A stretch of DNA of 64,000 bases from Phyto melanocephala (GCA_941918925.1 OW799234.1:106017884-106081883); one strand, 5' to 3'; positions 47,986 to 60,238 are shown, counted from the first letter of the stretch. Made by a program: numbers and translations. Notes: generated from the sequence alone by a model not told the origin.

Positions 47986-48180
47986 GCTACATAAGCAAAA
48001 GTTTCGCAATTATAAATAAATGTATGAAGAAAAAAAATTGAAATTTTTTATTTTTAATTCATAAAAAATCCAAAACGGTAAAATTTTTTTTTTTGGGTTT
48101 CGTAAACCTTTTGCTTTACGTTTTTTTGTCAAAGCTAGAAAATTCAGACACATTAAAAATGTTTTATCTGACATGGCCTT

Positions 48181-48249
48181 TACTATTCTTGGTTTTTTAT
48201 TTTTTTAAAACTTTTAAACCAACTGAAACTGTAAATTATTTCTTGTAAA
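48181..48249 (-). pseudogene. 3'-end relic of the secreted-protein gene
   Basis: Aligns with the end of the gene at 51604: 'aaattatttcttgt' (last codons and stop) and the following 3' UTR block 'ttttaaaccaac(t/a)gaaact' are shared. Upstream coding sequence is gone. It lies about 3.4 kb from the intact gene in the same orientation, as expected for a decayed tandem duplicate. Confidence 0.6.
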
Positions 48250-48443
48250 GAAATAAAAAATAAAAATAAATATGACATATACAGACTTATTATTAAAAAG
48301 TTGGTAAGTATGATAAATGGTATACAAAAAAAAAAAAAAAAACAATCAGCTGATTGGATACGACTACCTTATTAATCTACCTTGCTCGGGTGTAAAAATC
48401 TTTTTGTGAGCTCGTAACTTTTGGAAATGTGAATGTTAGTTTG

Positions 48444-49345
48444 TATACCCTCCACACGAGAGTGTAAAACTTTATTTATGTGCTTGTAATTATGAAAATA
48501 GTATAGCAGTCGATTAAGCCCTGACCGTCTGTCCATCAACCGTTCTGTCCGTGTGTTGGTTGAAATCAACTTTTAGAAGCACCTATATGTTCTTCAGATC
48601 TGTGTATGGTATCAATCTTTTGGAAATATCCGGAAATGAATGGCTATTAAAATTCAGCACAATCGCCTCATAACTTTCTGAGATATGAGCAAATAAACAC
48701 GACTGCCTCTGATTTTTCCCATATTTTTTTTACCATCAAAATTAAAATTTCTCAGCCATAGAATAATTTATAGGTACGTTTGCTACTATTTGTAGATATA
48801 ATATGCCTCTAGGAATATTCGTGAAAAACTTTGGATAAAGCAGGCTCTAATCGGTAAAGTGATAGGCAAAAAATTTTTTTAAATATATGTATAATCTAAC
48901 AAAAATCAATTTTTTCATCTTCTAGATAACCTAGAAAGTCAATATTGATTAGAGCAATATAACACTATAAAAAAAATTAAAATTCATGTTGGCCGCCACT
49001 ACAAAATGGCGGACTATAAATTTTTATATAAGTCAAATCTGGTATTTTAAAATGTAACTTCTTGAACTTATTAAAAAATTTAAAATCCAAGATGGCGTCC
49101 AAAACAAAATGGCGGATCAAATTTTTTGAACCCCATCAATATGGGTGTCAAATTAAAGGGCTTGACTAGTTGAATACAGTTAATTACGTAAAAGTTCAAA
49201 ATCAAGGATGGCGTCGGAAATAATAAGGAAAAATGGTGCATAACATGAAATATAGGTTAAGCTATGATGTGGGCTTATACTTATGTACAAGATGGTGAAG
49301 GGTATTATCAGATTCGGCACGGCCGAATTTAGCACTCTTATTTTT
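48444..49345 (+). repeat. HINE (INE-1/DINE-1-like) repeat
   Basis: Starts tataccctccacacgagagt, carries 'cgattaagccctgaccgtct', and ends 'attcggcacggccgaattta' then gcactc. Most of the body parallels 61915-62647. Confidence 0.7.
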
Positions 49346-49740
49346 TTTTAATTTTTTTTTGTAATTTTTTTTATTGTTGTTTTTGTTTTTAATATTTTTT
49401 TTGTATTTTTTTTTATTTTTGGAAACATACATACGTTAACTCAATTTATAATTTTGCAATGGGATGTATGGTTTTTATTTTATATGAGATGAATGGTGAT
49501 ACAAACTCGTACTGTTCGTATGTGGAACAGACTCCCCGCTAAAGTTTTTCCAGCCACTTACAATCTGGAAAAGTTTAAATCAAATGTCCACAAACACTAC
49601 TCCCTTTCTCCTCCTACCCATAACCTATTTTCCTGATACCAACACAATGCATGCATGAATAGGGGACATCCCCTGAGTGTTGTATATAAAAAAAAAAAAA
49701 AAAAAAAAGAATTGGCTCGGCCGAATATAGCACTTTTACT
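49345..49740 (+). repeat. Tail of a second HINE copy, interrupted by a retrotransposon
   Basis: 49460-49515 ('tttatatgagatgaatggtg' then atacaaa) and 49709-49740 ('ctcggccgaatatagcactt') are adjacent parts of a HINE tail. The first part keeps the site into which the Helitron at 53532 inserted in another copy, here uninterrupted. Confidence 0.65.
49515..49709 (+). mobile_element. Very short 5'-truncated non-LTR retrotransposon with poly(A)
   Basis: The first 126 bases encode the end of a reverse transcriptase: TRTVRMWNRLPAKVFPATYN, then FKSNVHKHYSLS, stopping at TGA (49636-49638). A short 3' UTR and a poly(A) run (49689-49709) follow. It is inserted in a HINE tail. The family differs from 46530-47985. 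Confidence 0.75.
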
Positions 49741-50069
49741 TGTTTATTATAGTACATTCTTTATCATGGAATTTAAACAGCTGACGAGTTAATACTATAT
49801 CGCTCATTTACTAATACAACGTCATAACTCAAAAAAATTTTTCGAGATAATCGCAGTTGAAGTTTTTTTACTTGCTCTCATCATATACACAAAAAAACGG
49901 CTTATTCTGTTAAAACATGGAAAGTAAAAAAATATATAAAAAACAATATAAAGCATGAAATGGAAAACAATTCTGTATGATTAACTCCAAAATTTTAAAT
50001 TTTGAGTTATGGCATTGTATTAGTAAATGAATGATATGATGATGGTGTTTGAGAAAAAATTTTATATCT

Positions 50070-51030
50070 GCGGTGCCATGGGTATATGTAGCTTAATATT
50101 TCCGTTTGCTGTTTATACAATATTCATTTTCGACCCCATAAAGTAAATATTTTCTGAAAGCTTGTACATTCGATTTAACGCCCGTCTGTCTGTGTGTTGG
50201 TTGAAATCAACTTTTATAAGCCCACATATTGCACTGGTCTGTCGATATTAAAATCCAGCACAATCACCACATAACTTTCTAAGATATAAGCAAAAAAACA
50301 CGACTGCCTCTGTTTTATTTTTTCATATTTTCCATACATTTTATAGATATGTTATGATTCTAGAGCTATTTGTAAACATTTTTGGTAAAATCGGTCACTA
50401 ATCGATTAAAGCTAAAAATTATTTGTACAGGTAATATACATACATTTTTAAATATATCAAGTTTCAACTATTATTTAAATTTTAAGTTTCTCGAGCTGCT
50501 AATTTTTTGTTGGATATGCTAGTAAGACCAAATTAACAATCACAGCCTTAAAAGTTATTCCGGAGAAAAATAACAAATCGGTTTAACTAATTGAGATATA
50601 AGCACTTAAATACAACTTCTAGACAACCCAGACGGTCAATATGGATAAAAAAAAGACTTGATTAGCATAATATGTACAATAAACTATAAAATGGCAGATG
50701 TGTGAGTCAAATATAGTACTTACGCCTTTGTCCCCTTCAACACCCAAATGAACCAGTAGAATTGAGTAAACTATAAAAAAGTGTATGTCACAAAGTTGTG
50801 ATATAGAACCCACTTGACAGTTCGCACGTAATGAACTACAACAATAACCAATGAAAAAGTAAAAACTCCAAGAAGGCGTCCGAAATAAGATGGCGGATTT
50901 TTTAACCTCATCAGTATGGGTATTACATGAAAGGAACAAGCAGAATGCAGTTAAATATGTAAAAAATCAAAATCAAAGATGACTTTCGAAAAAAATAAAG
51001 CTAAATGGCGTATAATATCTTATCATAAAG
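50070..51030 (+). repeat. HINE repeat, diverged copy
   Basis: Shares 'cgaccccataaagtaaatat', 'tgtgtgttggttgaaatcaa' and the 'caatcaccacataactttct' block with the other copies; the tail fades near 51030. Confidence 0.6.
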
Positions 51031-51499
51031 TTTAGTTTTTATTGTCACAGAAACGCTTTGTGTGTACAGTGTTTTAAAAAATCAGTTTTATAAAATTATT
51101 AGCTGCCTACATCCCAAAACATTAATTTATTGTTAATAGATCTTTATGTCTTATTATATGTTTATAGTTTCATAAAAATTGGTTTAGTATAAGAATAGTT
51201 ACTTCATATGACAAATTTCTAACAAAAAATTTTATTGTCTCAGGAACTCTATGTGTGTGCGAAGTTTAAAAAAGCGGTTAATTATAAGAAGTTCAAAAAG
51301 AAAAGTTACTTTATATTGGCGTGCCACAGAAACCATCGCGGGTGTTTAAAGAACACTTTATACAAAATTTAATTACAATCTTACCATTAGTATCAAGGCA
51401 TATGCAACGCGGCAAAGAACTCAACAAATAAAAAAAAACACATGCATTTTATTTTCGTATTTAGGTATGTCTGCATACATACATATGTACACAATTGTT

Positions 51500-51506
51500 T
51501 TATTTT
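51500..51506 (-). terminator. Poly(A) signal of the secreted-protein gene
   Basis: AATAAA on the minus strand lies about 100 bases after the stop codon at 51604. Confidence 0.5.
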
Positions 51507-51603
51507 TTCATTAATTGAACATTTTTTAAAAAACTTTAAAGTAAAAGTTTCTATTCTCGATTTTGTATTTTTTAAAACGTTTTAAACCAACAGAAACTGC
51601 AAA

Positions 51604-52302
51604 TTATTTCTTGTCGGCACAAGCCTTAATATTAGCAGTGAAATCAGTAAAATACTTTTTGTAAGAAACAATAGCATCAAGGACACATTTGCTAGTATCA
51701 CCAGGAACTTTCTTAATTTCATCAATTAAATGAAGGGCTTTTTTAATTTGGACGGTCAATTTTAAAAATTTAAAACCCATTTTAGTCGAGCATTTGCGAC
51801 TAGGATTAATACTGGAAACATTATCTCTAGATAATTTGTCATCCTGAACGCTAGCACATTCGTCTTTATATAAATTTTTAATTTCATCGATAGTTTTATC
51901 AATGGCTTTCAGAATATTAATTAAACTCTGAACTTTTTTCGAAACTTTACACTTGCACTTGTGTATGTCGTCAATAAGTTTTTGGGCAGCATTTTGAATT
52001 TTTAGAATTTCCTCAATGGTACAATTTATACGCACAAGGGTTTCAAAAATTTTCTTTAGCGCCGGGAAAATCCAAAAAATACTTTGTGGTTCGATTTCAA
52101 TCAATTCTTCAGCTAATTGCTGTATAATATATTCATATTGCTCGACGACTTCATTATCAACCAAGAAGTCACCAGTAGCTTTGGCCTAAAAATGTAAGAA
52201 ATAAAAAAGGCAATTAAAAATATGTTTATAAAGTCCTTATTAACATACAGAAGCAGACACCAGGCACAAACTGGCAATGAAAGCAAATACAGCAAATTTC
52301 AT
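51604..52302 (-). CDS. Secreted alpha-helical protein, 211 aa, unknown family
   Basis: Exon 1 is 52302-52249 and encodes a clear signal peptide (MKFAVFAFIASLCLVSAS). The intron is 52248-52186 (63 bases, gt...ag). Exon 2 is 52185-51604 and starts AKATGDFLVDNEVVEQYEYI. The join is phase 0. The mature protein is about 190 residues, Lys/Ile/Asp-rich and predicted helical, with seven Cys in INCTIE, HKCKCK, DECAS, RKCS, SKCVLD and KACADKK contexts, so disulfides are likely. No transmembrane segment other than the signal. Small secreted helical proteins of this kind form fast-evolving families in flies (gut, salivary, reproductive). I do not recognise the family. A TATA box and a poly(A) signal are in place. 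A 3'-end relic lies at 48181-48249. Confidence 0.85.
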
Positions 52303-52366
52303 TTTTGACCAAAAATCACTTGCATAAACAATTAACTACTAAATTTCCAAAAAAAAATGTATCGCA

Positions 52367-52373
52367 TTATATA
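52367..52373 (-). promoter_or_regulatory. TATA box of the secreted-protein gene
   Basis: TATATAA on the minus strand, 65 bases upstream of the ATG. With the usual 25-30 base spacing, transcription would start near 52340, giving a leader of about 40 bases. A TATA promoter fits a highly expressed, tissue-restricted gene. Confidence 0.65.
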
Positions 52374-53530
52374 CCCTCGATATCTGAAAGTTTTAAAACA
52401 CAAATACGTATGCACATACATACATGCTCGTATATTTGAATAATCAAGCGGTAACTTATTTCACTAATTATAGGGACTCTTGAGATTGCATGGTTTCAAG
52501 CAATTTAAATTAATCTAGATTCAGATTAGAACTTTAGTTCTAATATGGAAATAAAAAGAAATAAAGATACTTTTAATATTTATAATACAAAATTATTATT
52601 ATTATTATTGGACTTTGTTTTTGCAAAAATTAAAAAAACTCATAGTCGAAGAAGTACATAATTAATTCTTTAAATACGTGTATACACACATTCTCAATCA
52701 GATGATTAGAATTACTTAAATTTATGTTTTACCACAAAATACTTTGATTGTCATAATCTTACTGCTATTTCTTTAGTTTATAAAATAACCAACAAAAACA
52801 CAAAAGTTTAATGCCACAGTGGTATTGCCTTTAAAAAAAAACCAAAAAAAAAAGTAAGAGTGCTATATTCGTTCGTGCCGAATCTGGTAATTCCCTTGAC
52901 CATCATATACATAGGTATAATCCCACATCGTAGCTTAACCTATATTTCATGTTATAAGCCATTTTTCCTTAATATTTCTGACGTTATTCTTGATTTTAAA
53001 CTTTTACGTAGTTAACTGTAGTCAAGCCCTTTAATTTCATACCCATATTGGTGGGGTTAAAAAAATGTGATCCGCCATTTTGTTTTAAACGCCATCTTGG
53101 ATTTTATATTTTTTAATAATTTAGTGTATTCTACTGGGCAAGCCCTTTCATTTGATACAAATACTAAGGGGGTTCTAGAAGTTACATTTTAAAATACCAG
53201 ATTTTGCTCATATATAAATTAATTGACCGCCATTTTGTAGTGGCAGCCAACACGAATTCTAATTTTATCATCAAATTCCTTTTAGATGATACCAATATTG
53301 ACTCTCTCGGTTGTCTAGAAGCTAAAAAAAATTGATTTTCGTTTGTAAGTTTTTAGAATATACATATATTTTTAAATGATAATTTTTGCCTATAGCTTTA
53401 TCGATTAGAGCCCGCTTTATCTAAAATTTTTTACAAATATCTCTAGAGACATATTATATTTACAAATAGTAGCTAACGTACCTATAAATTATACTATGGC
53501 ATGCAATAACAGTTGTTTGTATCACCATTC

Positions 53531-53531
<1 letters not shown>

Positions 53532-53604
<73 letters not shown>
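53532..53604 (+). repeat. (CTAT)n microsatellite
   Basis: About 17-18 tandem tetranucleotide copies passing into a short TA run. They form the 5' end of the Helitron, so the array probably expanded from its TCTATATATATAAAA terminus, which is short in the related copy at 12366-13003. Confidence 0.9.
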
Positions 53605-53619
53605 ATATATAAAAGTGAA

Positions 53620-53650
<31 letters not shown>

Positions 53651-54584
53651 TAGCTATAGACTCCGAAACTGTAAAACCGATCGGACTCAAACTTTGGCAA
53701 GTTGCTGTACACATACCAGGGAGTGTTTATGGGTGGAAAAAAGTGGGCGGAGCCACGCCCATAAAAATTAGTTATCAGTTTTAGCTACTTGCACTTGACC
53801 GATTTTTCTGAAACTTTGCACACATATCGAGCTGTCATGACTAAATAAATTCGTGATAAGAAAAGTGGGCGGGGCCACGCCCCTAAAAAAGTTTTAATAT
53901 TGAGGTACTTGCACTGGTCCGATTTTTCTGAAACTTTGCACACATATTAAGCTGTCATGACTTTATAATTTCGTGGTTATAAAAGTGGGCGGGGCCACGC
54001 CCATAAAAAATTAGTTATCAGTTTTAGCTACTTGCACTGGACCGAATTTTCTGAAAGCTTGCAAACATACTGAGTTGTCATGACTTTACACTTTCGTCAT
54101 CAGAAAAGTGGGCAGTGCCACGCCCATAAAAAAAGGTATCATTTTGAGGTACTTGCACTGGACCGATTTTTCTGAAACTTTGCACACATATTGAGCTGTC
54201 ATGACCTTATGATTACGTGATTAGAAAAGTGGGCAGCGCCACGCCCATAAAAAAAAGTTATAATTTTGAGGTACTTGCACTGGACCGATTTTTCTGAAAC
54301 TTTGCACACATACTGAGTTGTCCTGACTTTACAATTTCGTGATTAGAAAAGTGGGCAGTGCCACGCCTATAAAAAAAGGTATCATTTTGAAGTACTTGCA
54401 CTGGACCGATTTTTCTGAAACTTTGCACACATATTGACTTTACAATTTCGTGATTAGAAAAGTGGGCAGGGCCACACCCATTAAAAAATTATAATTTTTA
54501 CGTTTTTCACTTGATATTCAATTAAAATTAAGAATGCATTTTGATTCATTAAGGGGCGTAGCAACGCGCGCTGGGTTTGGCTAG
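53532..54584 (+). mobile_element. Non-autonomous Helitron, boundaries set by empty-site comparison
   Basis: Inserted between A (53531) and T (54585). It starts TCTATCTATC and ends gcaacgcgcgctgggtttgg then CTAG. Inside are the CTAT microsatellite, a (GT)n run at 53621-53650, and about seven ~115-base degenerate units with 'aaaagtgggc' and 'gccacgcccataaaa'. The HINE tail at 49485-49508 (inverse CCATTCATCTCATATAAAAT) gives the unoccupied site with no target duplication, as expected for Helitrons. Confidence 0.88.
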
Positions 54585-55137
54585 TCTCATATAAAATAGA
54601 AAACATAAATATAAAAACCATACATACATAAAAACATCCCATTGCAGAATTATATATTAAGTTTACGTATGTATGTATGTTTCCAAAAAAAAAAATTATT
54701 AAAAACAATAAAAAAAATTACAAAAAAAAAATATAAAAAAAAATTATAAAAATATAAATAATATATAATATAAAAAAAAATTTGTTTAGCTCAGCTGGGA
54801 TTCGATGCCACGTTTACTCTAACCAGTATATATGTATGTATGTTGTTGTAATTGTGCAAAACAAAAACGAGGTGGTCGTGGTTTTTTGCTCATATCTCAG
54901 AAAGTTATGTTGCGATTGTGCTGATTCATTCCCGGATATTTCCAAAAGATTGATACCATACTCAGATCTGAGGAACATATAGTTGCTTCTAAAAGTTGAT
55001 TTCAACCAACACACGGACAGACGGTCAGGGCTTTATCGACTCCTCTATTTATAAGCTTTCGAAAATGAAAATTGTAGAAATTACAAACGGAATGACAAAA
55101 CTATTTATATATACCCCACAGGTGAATGAATAAAAAG

Positions 55138-56400
55138 TGAGTGTTTTTTTCTGCCGTGCCGAATCATTTATACCTTTAAACTTATTGCCGTATTCATAAA
55201 AAATGTTTTAGGTTTATTTAAGGCTTATTTGACGGATATTGTACAGAAATTTGTCAAATAAGCCTTCAAAAAACCTAAAATACTTTTTATGAATACGGCA
55301 GTTAATGTACAGACTTAGGTATGTTAAAATTTCGATAATGATTTTATCGCATTGTACATCGAACGCTAACGGGGATTTTTCATTTGTTAAAAATTAACGG
55401 TATTATAGTAGTCGAGGTCTTATATGATATGATATCATCATCATCATTTTGCTCTTTTTGATTACTTTCTGTATTCTACAAGCCTAGTAAAATCAATATT
55501 GTGGGGTTAAATGGAAAAAAATCTTAATTTTCTTATTTGACCCATATATCCGCCATTTTGTTGTGGACGCCATCTTAGAATTTAATTTTCAATAGACTGC
55601 AATCTAATTGTCAAGCCCTATCATAAAAATATTGAGGGGATTAAAGTTAATACATTTTAAATAACCAGTTTTGACCCATGTATAAATATTTGGTACGCCA
55701 TTTCGTAGGGGCGACCACAAGAGATTTTAAATATTTTATGGTGTACTATATTTTGCAAGCACAAGCCCTCTCCTTTAATATTCAAATTGAGTATCTTGTC
55801 TTGATGCTGAAAAAATCGATTTTCCTTTGTAAATTTTAGGAAAAACGATGAAACAGTTGTATATTGCTGTTTATATATGAGTTGGTTTCAAATCGATTTT
55901 TCAGTTTTTCTTTAAAAATTTTCTCAAAACTACAACTTGGGATTTGGTGTCACTTTTAGGTTTAAAAATTAATTACGAGTTGAAGGAATTTTAAAAATAT
56001 TTTCATGCATATAACTTTGTCAATTAGTGACCGATTTGTCTTAACCTTTCTACAAATAGTTTATATATGAAAAATAGTATCAACGGTGTATATAAATTAG
56101 GACTGAACATTTTTAATATATGTATGTGGTTAAAATATGTGAAAAAACAGACCGTCATATTTAATTGCTCATACTTCAAAAAGTTATGCGGCATTGTACT
56201 GGATTTTAATAGCGATTCATTTTCGAATATTTAAAAAAAATATATACCCACCACATTCAGGTTTGTGTAACATGTGAATGCTTATTAAATTTGATTTTAA
56301 CTAACACACGGACATAGTTCAAACGTCTATTTACATATCTATAAGCTCTCACAAAATATATACTTAATGGTATAGCTTGTTTTATGCAACAACAACCACT
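55138..56400 (-). repeat. HINE repeat, degraded, carrying a hairpin MITE
   Basis: Left end 'tctgccgtgccgaatcattt', body blocks 'ccgccattttgttgtggacg' and 'aactaacacacggacatagt'. The hairpin MITE at 55187-55299 is inserted near the left end. Confidence 0.6.
55187..55299. mobile_element. Hairpin MITE, copy 2
   Basis: Left arm gccgtattcataaaaaatgt, right arm ending atacggc, with arms of about 45-50 bases and few mismatches. Confidence 0.85.
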
Positions 56401-57699
56401 CTAATGACTGATTGTGAATTAAACAATTATGTATCTAGGCACATATCCTATCGAATGTTAAAAAGAACATAAAAGAAAACTCGCATAATACCCATCGGAA
56501 TTAATATAACCATATTATCGTGCATTAGTGGCAAAATTGGTACCAACCCATCACTGTTATATAGTGACAAAAATATAAAAAACAGAAGAAACTTGAACAG
56601 AGAACTTTTATATACAGAGAAAGAGATTAAAAAGTATAATATAAGAGCAAATCTGCAAATAAAGAGAGAACTGTTGAGTGAGAGAACTAGTCAAAAAATT
56701 ATGCAGAAGAGTAATTTTTTAATGCAATAAATGTGTTAATAAAACAACAACAATAAGAATAAAGAAGCAACTTATAAACAGAGGACGATACATAAACAAC
56801 AACAACAACAATAAATAAATGTTTTCAGCTAAAAGTGAACAAACCGCCTTTAGTACCAGTTTTGACTCCCAATTCATGTAAATTGGAATCCAGTATTGTG
56901 CCGAAAATCTTATAGATATATTGTGTTCCCGGTTGGAATTTTCGCTAACAAAAATAATACAATAGCAACAACAACTATATATACACACACACTAAATAAA
57001 AAATACAATTTAGTTTTTGGTCGGTGTGTGCCACTCACATACGCGTTTGTGTAATAAGCTCAAAAATAATGGGGAAAATTTAAAAAAAATCATTTAATAA
57101 ATGAATTTTGCACAAAAGTGGATTATTTTCCCTGTAATTAAAAAAGAAAAAGTTTAATACTTTAAAAAGAAATAAATGTAAAACAAATTAAACATAGAGA
57201 AGTACCTATGTATGACAAAAAGAATTCATAAAAATTTTTTAAAAATAAAAGTGTATGTGAAAATATCTAAAATAATTTCGCAAGTTGTATGATTTCAAAT
57301 AAAAAATGTCTGTAAACGCACCCAGTTTTTAATGAAATCGTTCAGTGTCTCCTATACGAAATTGTGTAAAAAGCTTAAATTAAATTTATTACAAATTATT
57401 TATTACAGGTAGTAACCTACTAGCAATTTTTTAATTACATTTTCATCGTTTAAAGAGTTTTTCTTTTTGGTGGTTTTTTTCTTATAAATATTTTTTCATT
57501 GCCGATATTTTGTGTATGTGTATCTATGAATTTTTTTCCTTACTTCTGTAGTATGTACAAATTTATTTCTTTTCGAAATCTGTAAGGTATCTATACAGAT
57601 ACTTTTATTGTAAAAATGCTCAACAGAAAAATAAAAAACTTTAGATTTACTACTATTCTCATTTTGCTCATAGCTCTTTTACTCTCAGTCTGCATTTAA
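56401..57699. other. Intergenic, no supported gene
   Basis: Purine-rich sequence with CAACAACAA runs at 56740-56815 resembles fly 5' leaders, and AAATGTTTTCAGCTAAAAG at 56818 looks superficially like a splice acceptor. I found no open frame to go with them. Confidence 0.4.
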
Positions 57700-58299
57700 C
57701 CCTACGTTGCCACAAGCAAGTGTTTACTTGCAAGTAGTGTATACGTATTCCTAACGAAAATCAGGAGAAATGCCAAAAAAAACACAAAAATTTTTTGAGT
57801 GGCTACACAGCACAGTGCAAGTTCATTTTTAAAATGTCGTCTACAAATAAACTTCAAACAAATTTAAAACAAATGGCGCTGCTTCAATTGGTAATTAAGT
57901 GTTGTCAATAGCCACTATTGAACGTTACCTTTAGACATGTAACTTTTTCATATAATTTTTTTTTATTAAAAATTGATATTTATATTAAAACTTACATTTT
58001 AAATGAATATTTATATTTTTTCTTAATATTCTTTATATACATATATACATATTTATTAAAAAAATTAGCTGAATTATTTACCACAATTGTATGATATATT
58101 GTTGAGTTAACAAAAAACTCAGTATTAGACAACACTGTTTTTCGGCTTGTCACTTTACTTGCCGTAACTGTAAAAATTTTACTTGCTTAAAAATTTCTTC
58201 GCAAGCTGAGTCGCAGGTTGCCAAAATGTAGTTGTGTTAGTAAAAAAGTGTTAGTGTATTGGTTTTTTTTCACTTGCACTTGCATGTGGCAACGGTAGG
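57700..58299. mobile_element. 600-bp element with terminal inverted repeats
   Basis: Left end ccctacgttgccacaagcaa, right end the inverse of cctaccgttgccacatgcaa. No coding capacity. Flanks at both ends contain TTAA, so a TTAA-type target is possible. One end recurs at 199-316 and an internal block at 32323-32424, showing a dispersed family. Confidence 0.7.
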
Positions 58300-58592
58300 T
58301 TAAAGTTAAAATATCTTTAATCAACAGGGCTGCCGGAGCGTACACATTTAATAATATGTGTTATTCGGTCAATTTGAAATGTATCAGAAAATTTTATGTT
58401 AAAAAAATTTTTGAATTAAGATATGCATAAAAAAAATAAATAATATTTATATAAATTTTTTGATATAAAATTTTCTATCTACATATTATAAATAATCTTT
58501 GTTTTTAGAAAATTTATATAAATTCTAAACGCCTTCTTTATTAAAGGTTTATTATTTATAAGACGTTTTAAATAGAATTTTCTAAAGAATTA

Positions 58593-58708
58593 GGGCCGTA
58601 TTCATAAAAAATATTTTAGGTTTATTAATGGCTTATTAACAGATGTTGGATAGAAATTTGTCAAATAAGCCTTCAATAAACCTAAAATATTTTTTATGAA
58701 TACGGCCC
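58593..58708. mobile_element. Hairpin MITE, copy 3
   Basis: gggccgtattcataaaaaat at the left and its inverse ending atacggccc at the right, nearly perfect arms around a loop with 'gatgttggatagaaa'. TTA flanks both sides (58590-58592 and 58709-58711), a possible 3-base target duplication. Confidence 0.88.
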
Positions 58709-58711
58709 TTA

Positions 58712-60238
58712 AGTTTTATAAGCCCTTAATAAATTTTGAATAATTTGTATAAAAAAAGGCAATATTATTTTTTTTTTTACAAATTTTAAAGGTATTATTT
58801 AAAGAAATTATTATTTAATACCTATTAATAGTATGCAGAAAATATTATTTACAAAAAAATAATAGATACATATGTATGTAATTATATACATTTGATTATG
58901 TATGTATTTTCTATATTCTGCACAATTTTGGTTAAAGTTCTTTTGAGATAAAATTATTTGTACGTACGATAGGAAAAAAAGTCACTTAATCCACTGGATG
59001 TGGGTTCTAAAAAAACCAGTTCTAAGTTACTTAAAAATGTGTTTTGCTTACTACAGGGTTATTATTATTCGATAAAGTACCTAACAGTTTGTTAAACATT
59101 TTTAATAAGCCCCCTAAAGTGAAAAGTTCTCTATTAAAATTTAAAAAAATTTTCTATATTGACAAATATGTACATATATAAAATTCATAAAATAATTATT
59201 TACTTAACTATCAAACAATTTTATTAAACAAATCGAATCTCGATTAGACTAAAATACATACTTACATATGAAAAAAACGGCTACACTGTTTATCTCTGTA
59301 TGTGTCTCTCTCTCGCTGAATACACAGTTTTACAAAAGCATAGAGAGTAGTAGCGTAACGACATTGAAATCAAGTTTTTTTGTTGTCATCTATTTTGCAT
59401 ATATATTTTTAACTGCAAATAAAAAATTAAAAAATAAATATAAATAGGTATACGGAAAAAAGTAATAATCATAATTAATAATGAGATTTATAAATATTAA
59501 GGAGTGTTATAAGTACCTACTATTTAAATAAATTTATTAAAAAGATTTAACAATAAGTAAAAGCATTTGAAAATACCTACATACATACCTACATAGTATG
59601 TATGTATCTCTTGCAATTTAAAATCCATAAAAAATCTGCATAAGTGAAAAAAAATAAATTTTGAAAAATTATTGTCAAATTTTAAATATTAACATATAAT
59701 AAACTGCAAAGGATTTATCTCGTGAGCATTAAAAAATGCGATTAAAAAATAAAAGTACCTATGTAGGTATAGTGCCTGTAATGTGTGCTTTTTAACCGTT
59801 TTTCTTTTTCTCTATCACTATACCGCTGGGATTGATATTAGTTGCGGTTTATTTTATAATTTTGGCTGTAAATCCCTACAAAAATAATATTTTTTTTACA
59901 AAAGAAAAGAAATCAAAACAAAATTTCATAACTAAAAAATTATTTAAAGCTTTCTTATAGACACGTGAGTTAATAATGCCACTTGCTGTAGTAGATTATT
60001 TACACAGTTGAATATAGACGGCAATTTTTTTTATTTGTTTTTAATTTAAGCGCCTTGCGAATAAATAGCGAAATAATAGTTCATAAAAAATTTAAACATT
60101 TTGAGTTCTAGGTTTCGTCTTGAGATATTGTGTAATCTTGCAGACTTTTGCTTTCTATTTTACAGTGCACTTGCGATAATGTGAACCAATTTCTACTAAG
60201 GCAGTTCAGTTAAAATACAGTACATATATAGGTATACA
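58712..60238. other. Intergenic, no supported feature
   Basis: AT-rich DNA with short TACATACATA-type microsatellites (59575-59610). No coding segment recognised. Confidence 0.45.

Larger units (their letters stand above)
52846..55132 (-). repeat. HINE repeat interrupted by a Helitron
   Basis: Left end 'gtaagagtgctatattcgtt' with cgtgccgaatc, right end 'accccacaggtgaatgaata'. Body blocks such as 'ccgccattttgtagtggcag' match other copies in the same order. The copy is split by the Helitron at 53532-54584. Confidence 0.75.

Noticed and set aside
53532..54584. Tandem units with regular spacing as a CRISPR-like array
   Set aside because: Units are degenerate, contiguous without unique spacers, and belong to a eukaryotic Helitron.
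56719..56988. 89-residue Cys/Leu-rich minus-strand ORF
   Set aside because: It is the inverse of a CAACAACAA-rich stretch; Leu/Val/Ile/Cys runs arise from simple repeats.
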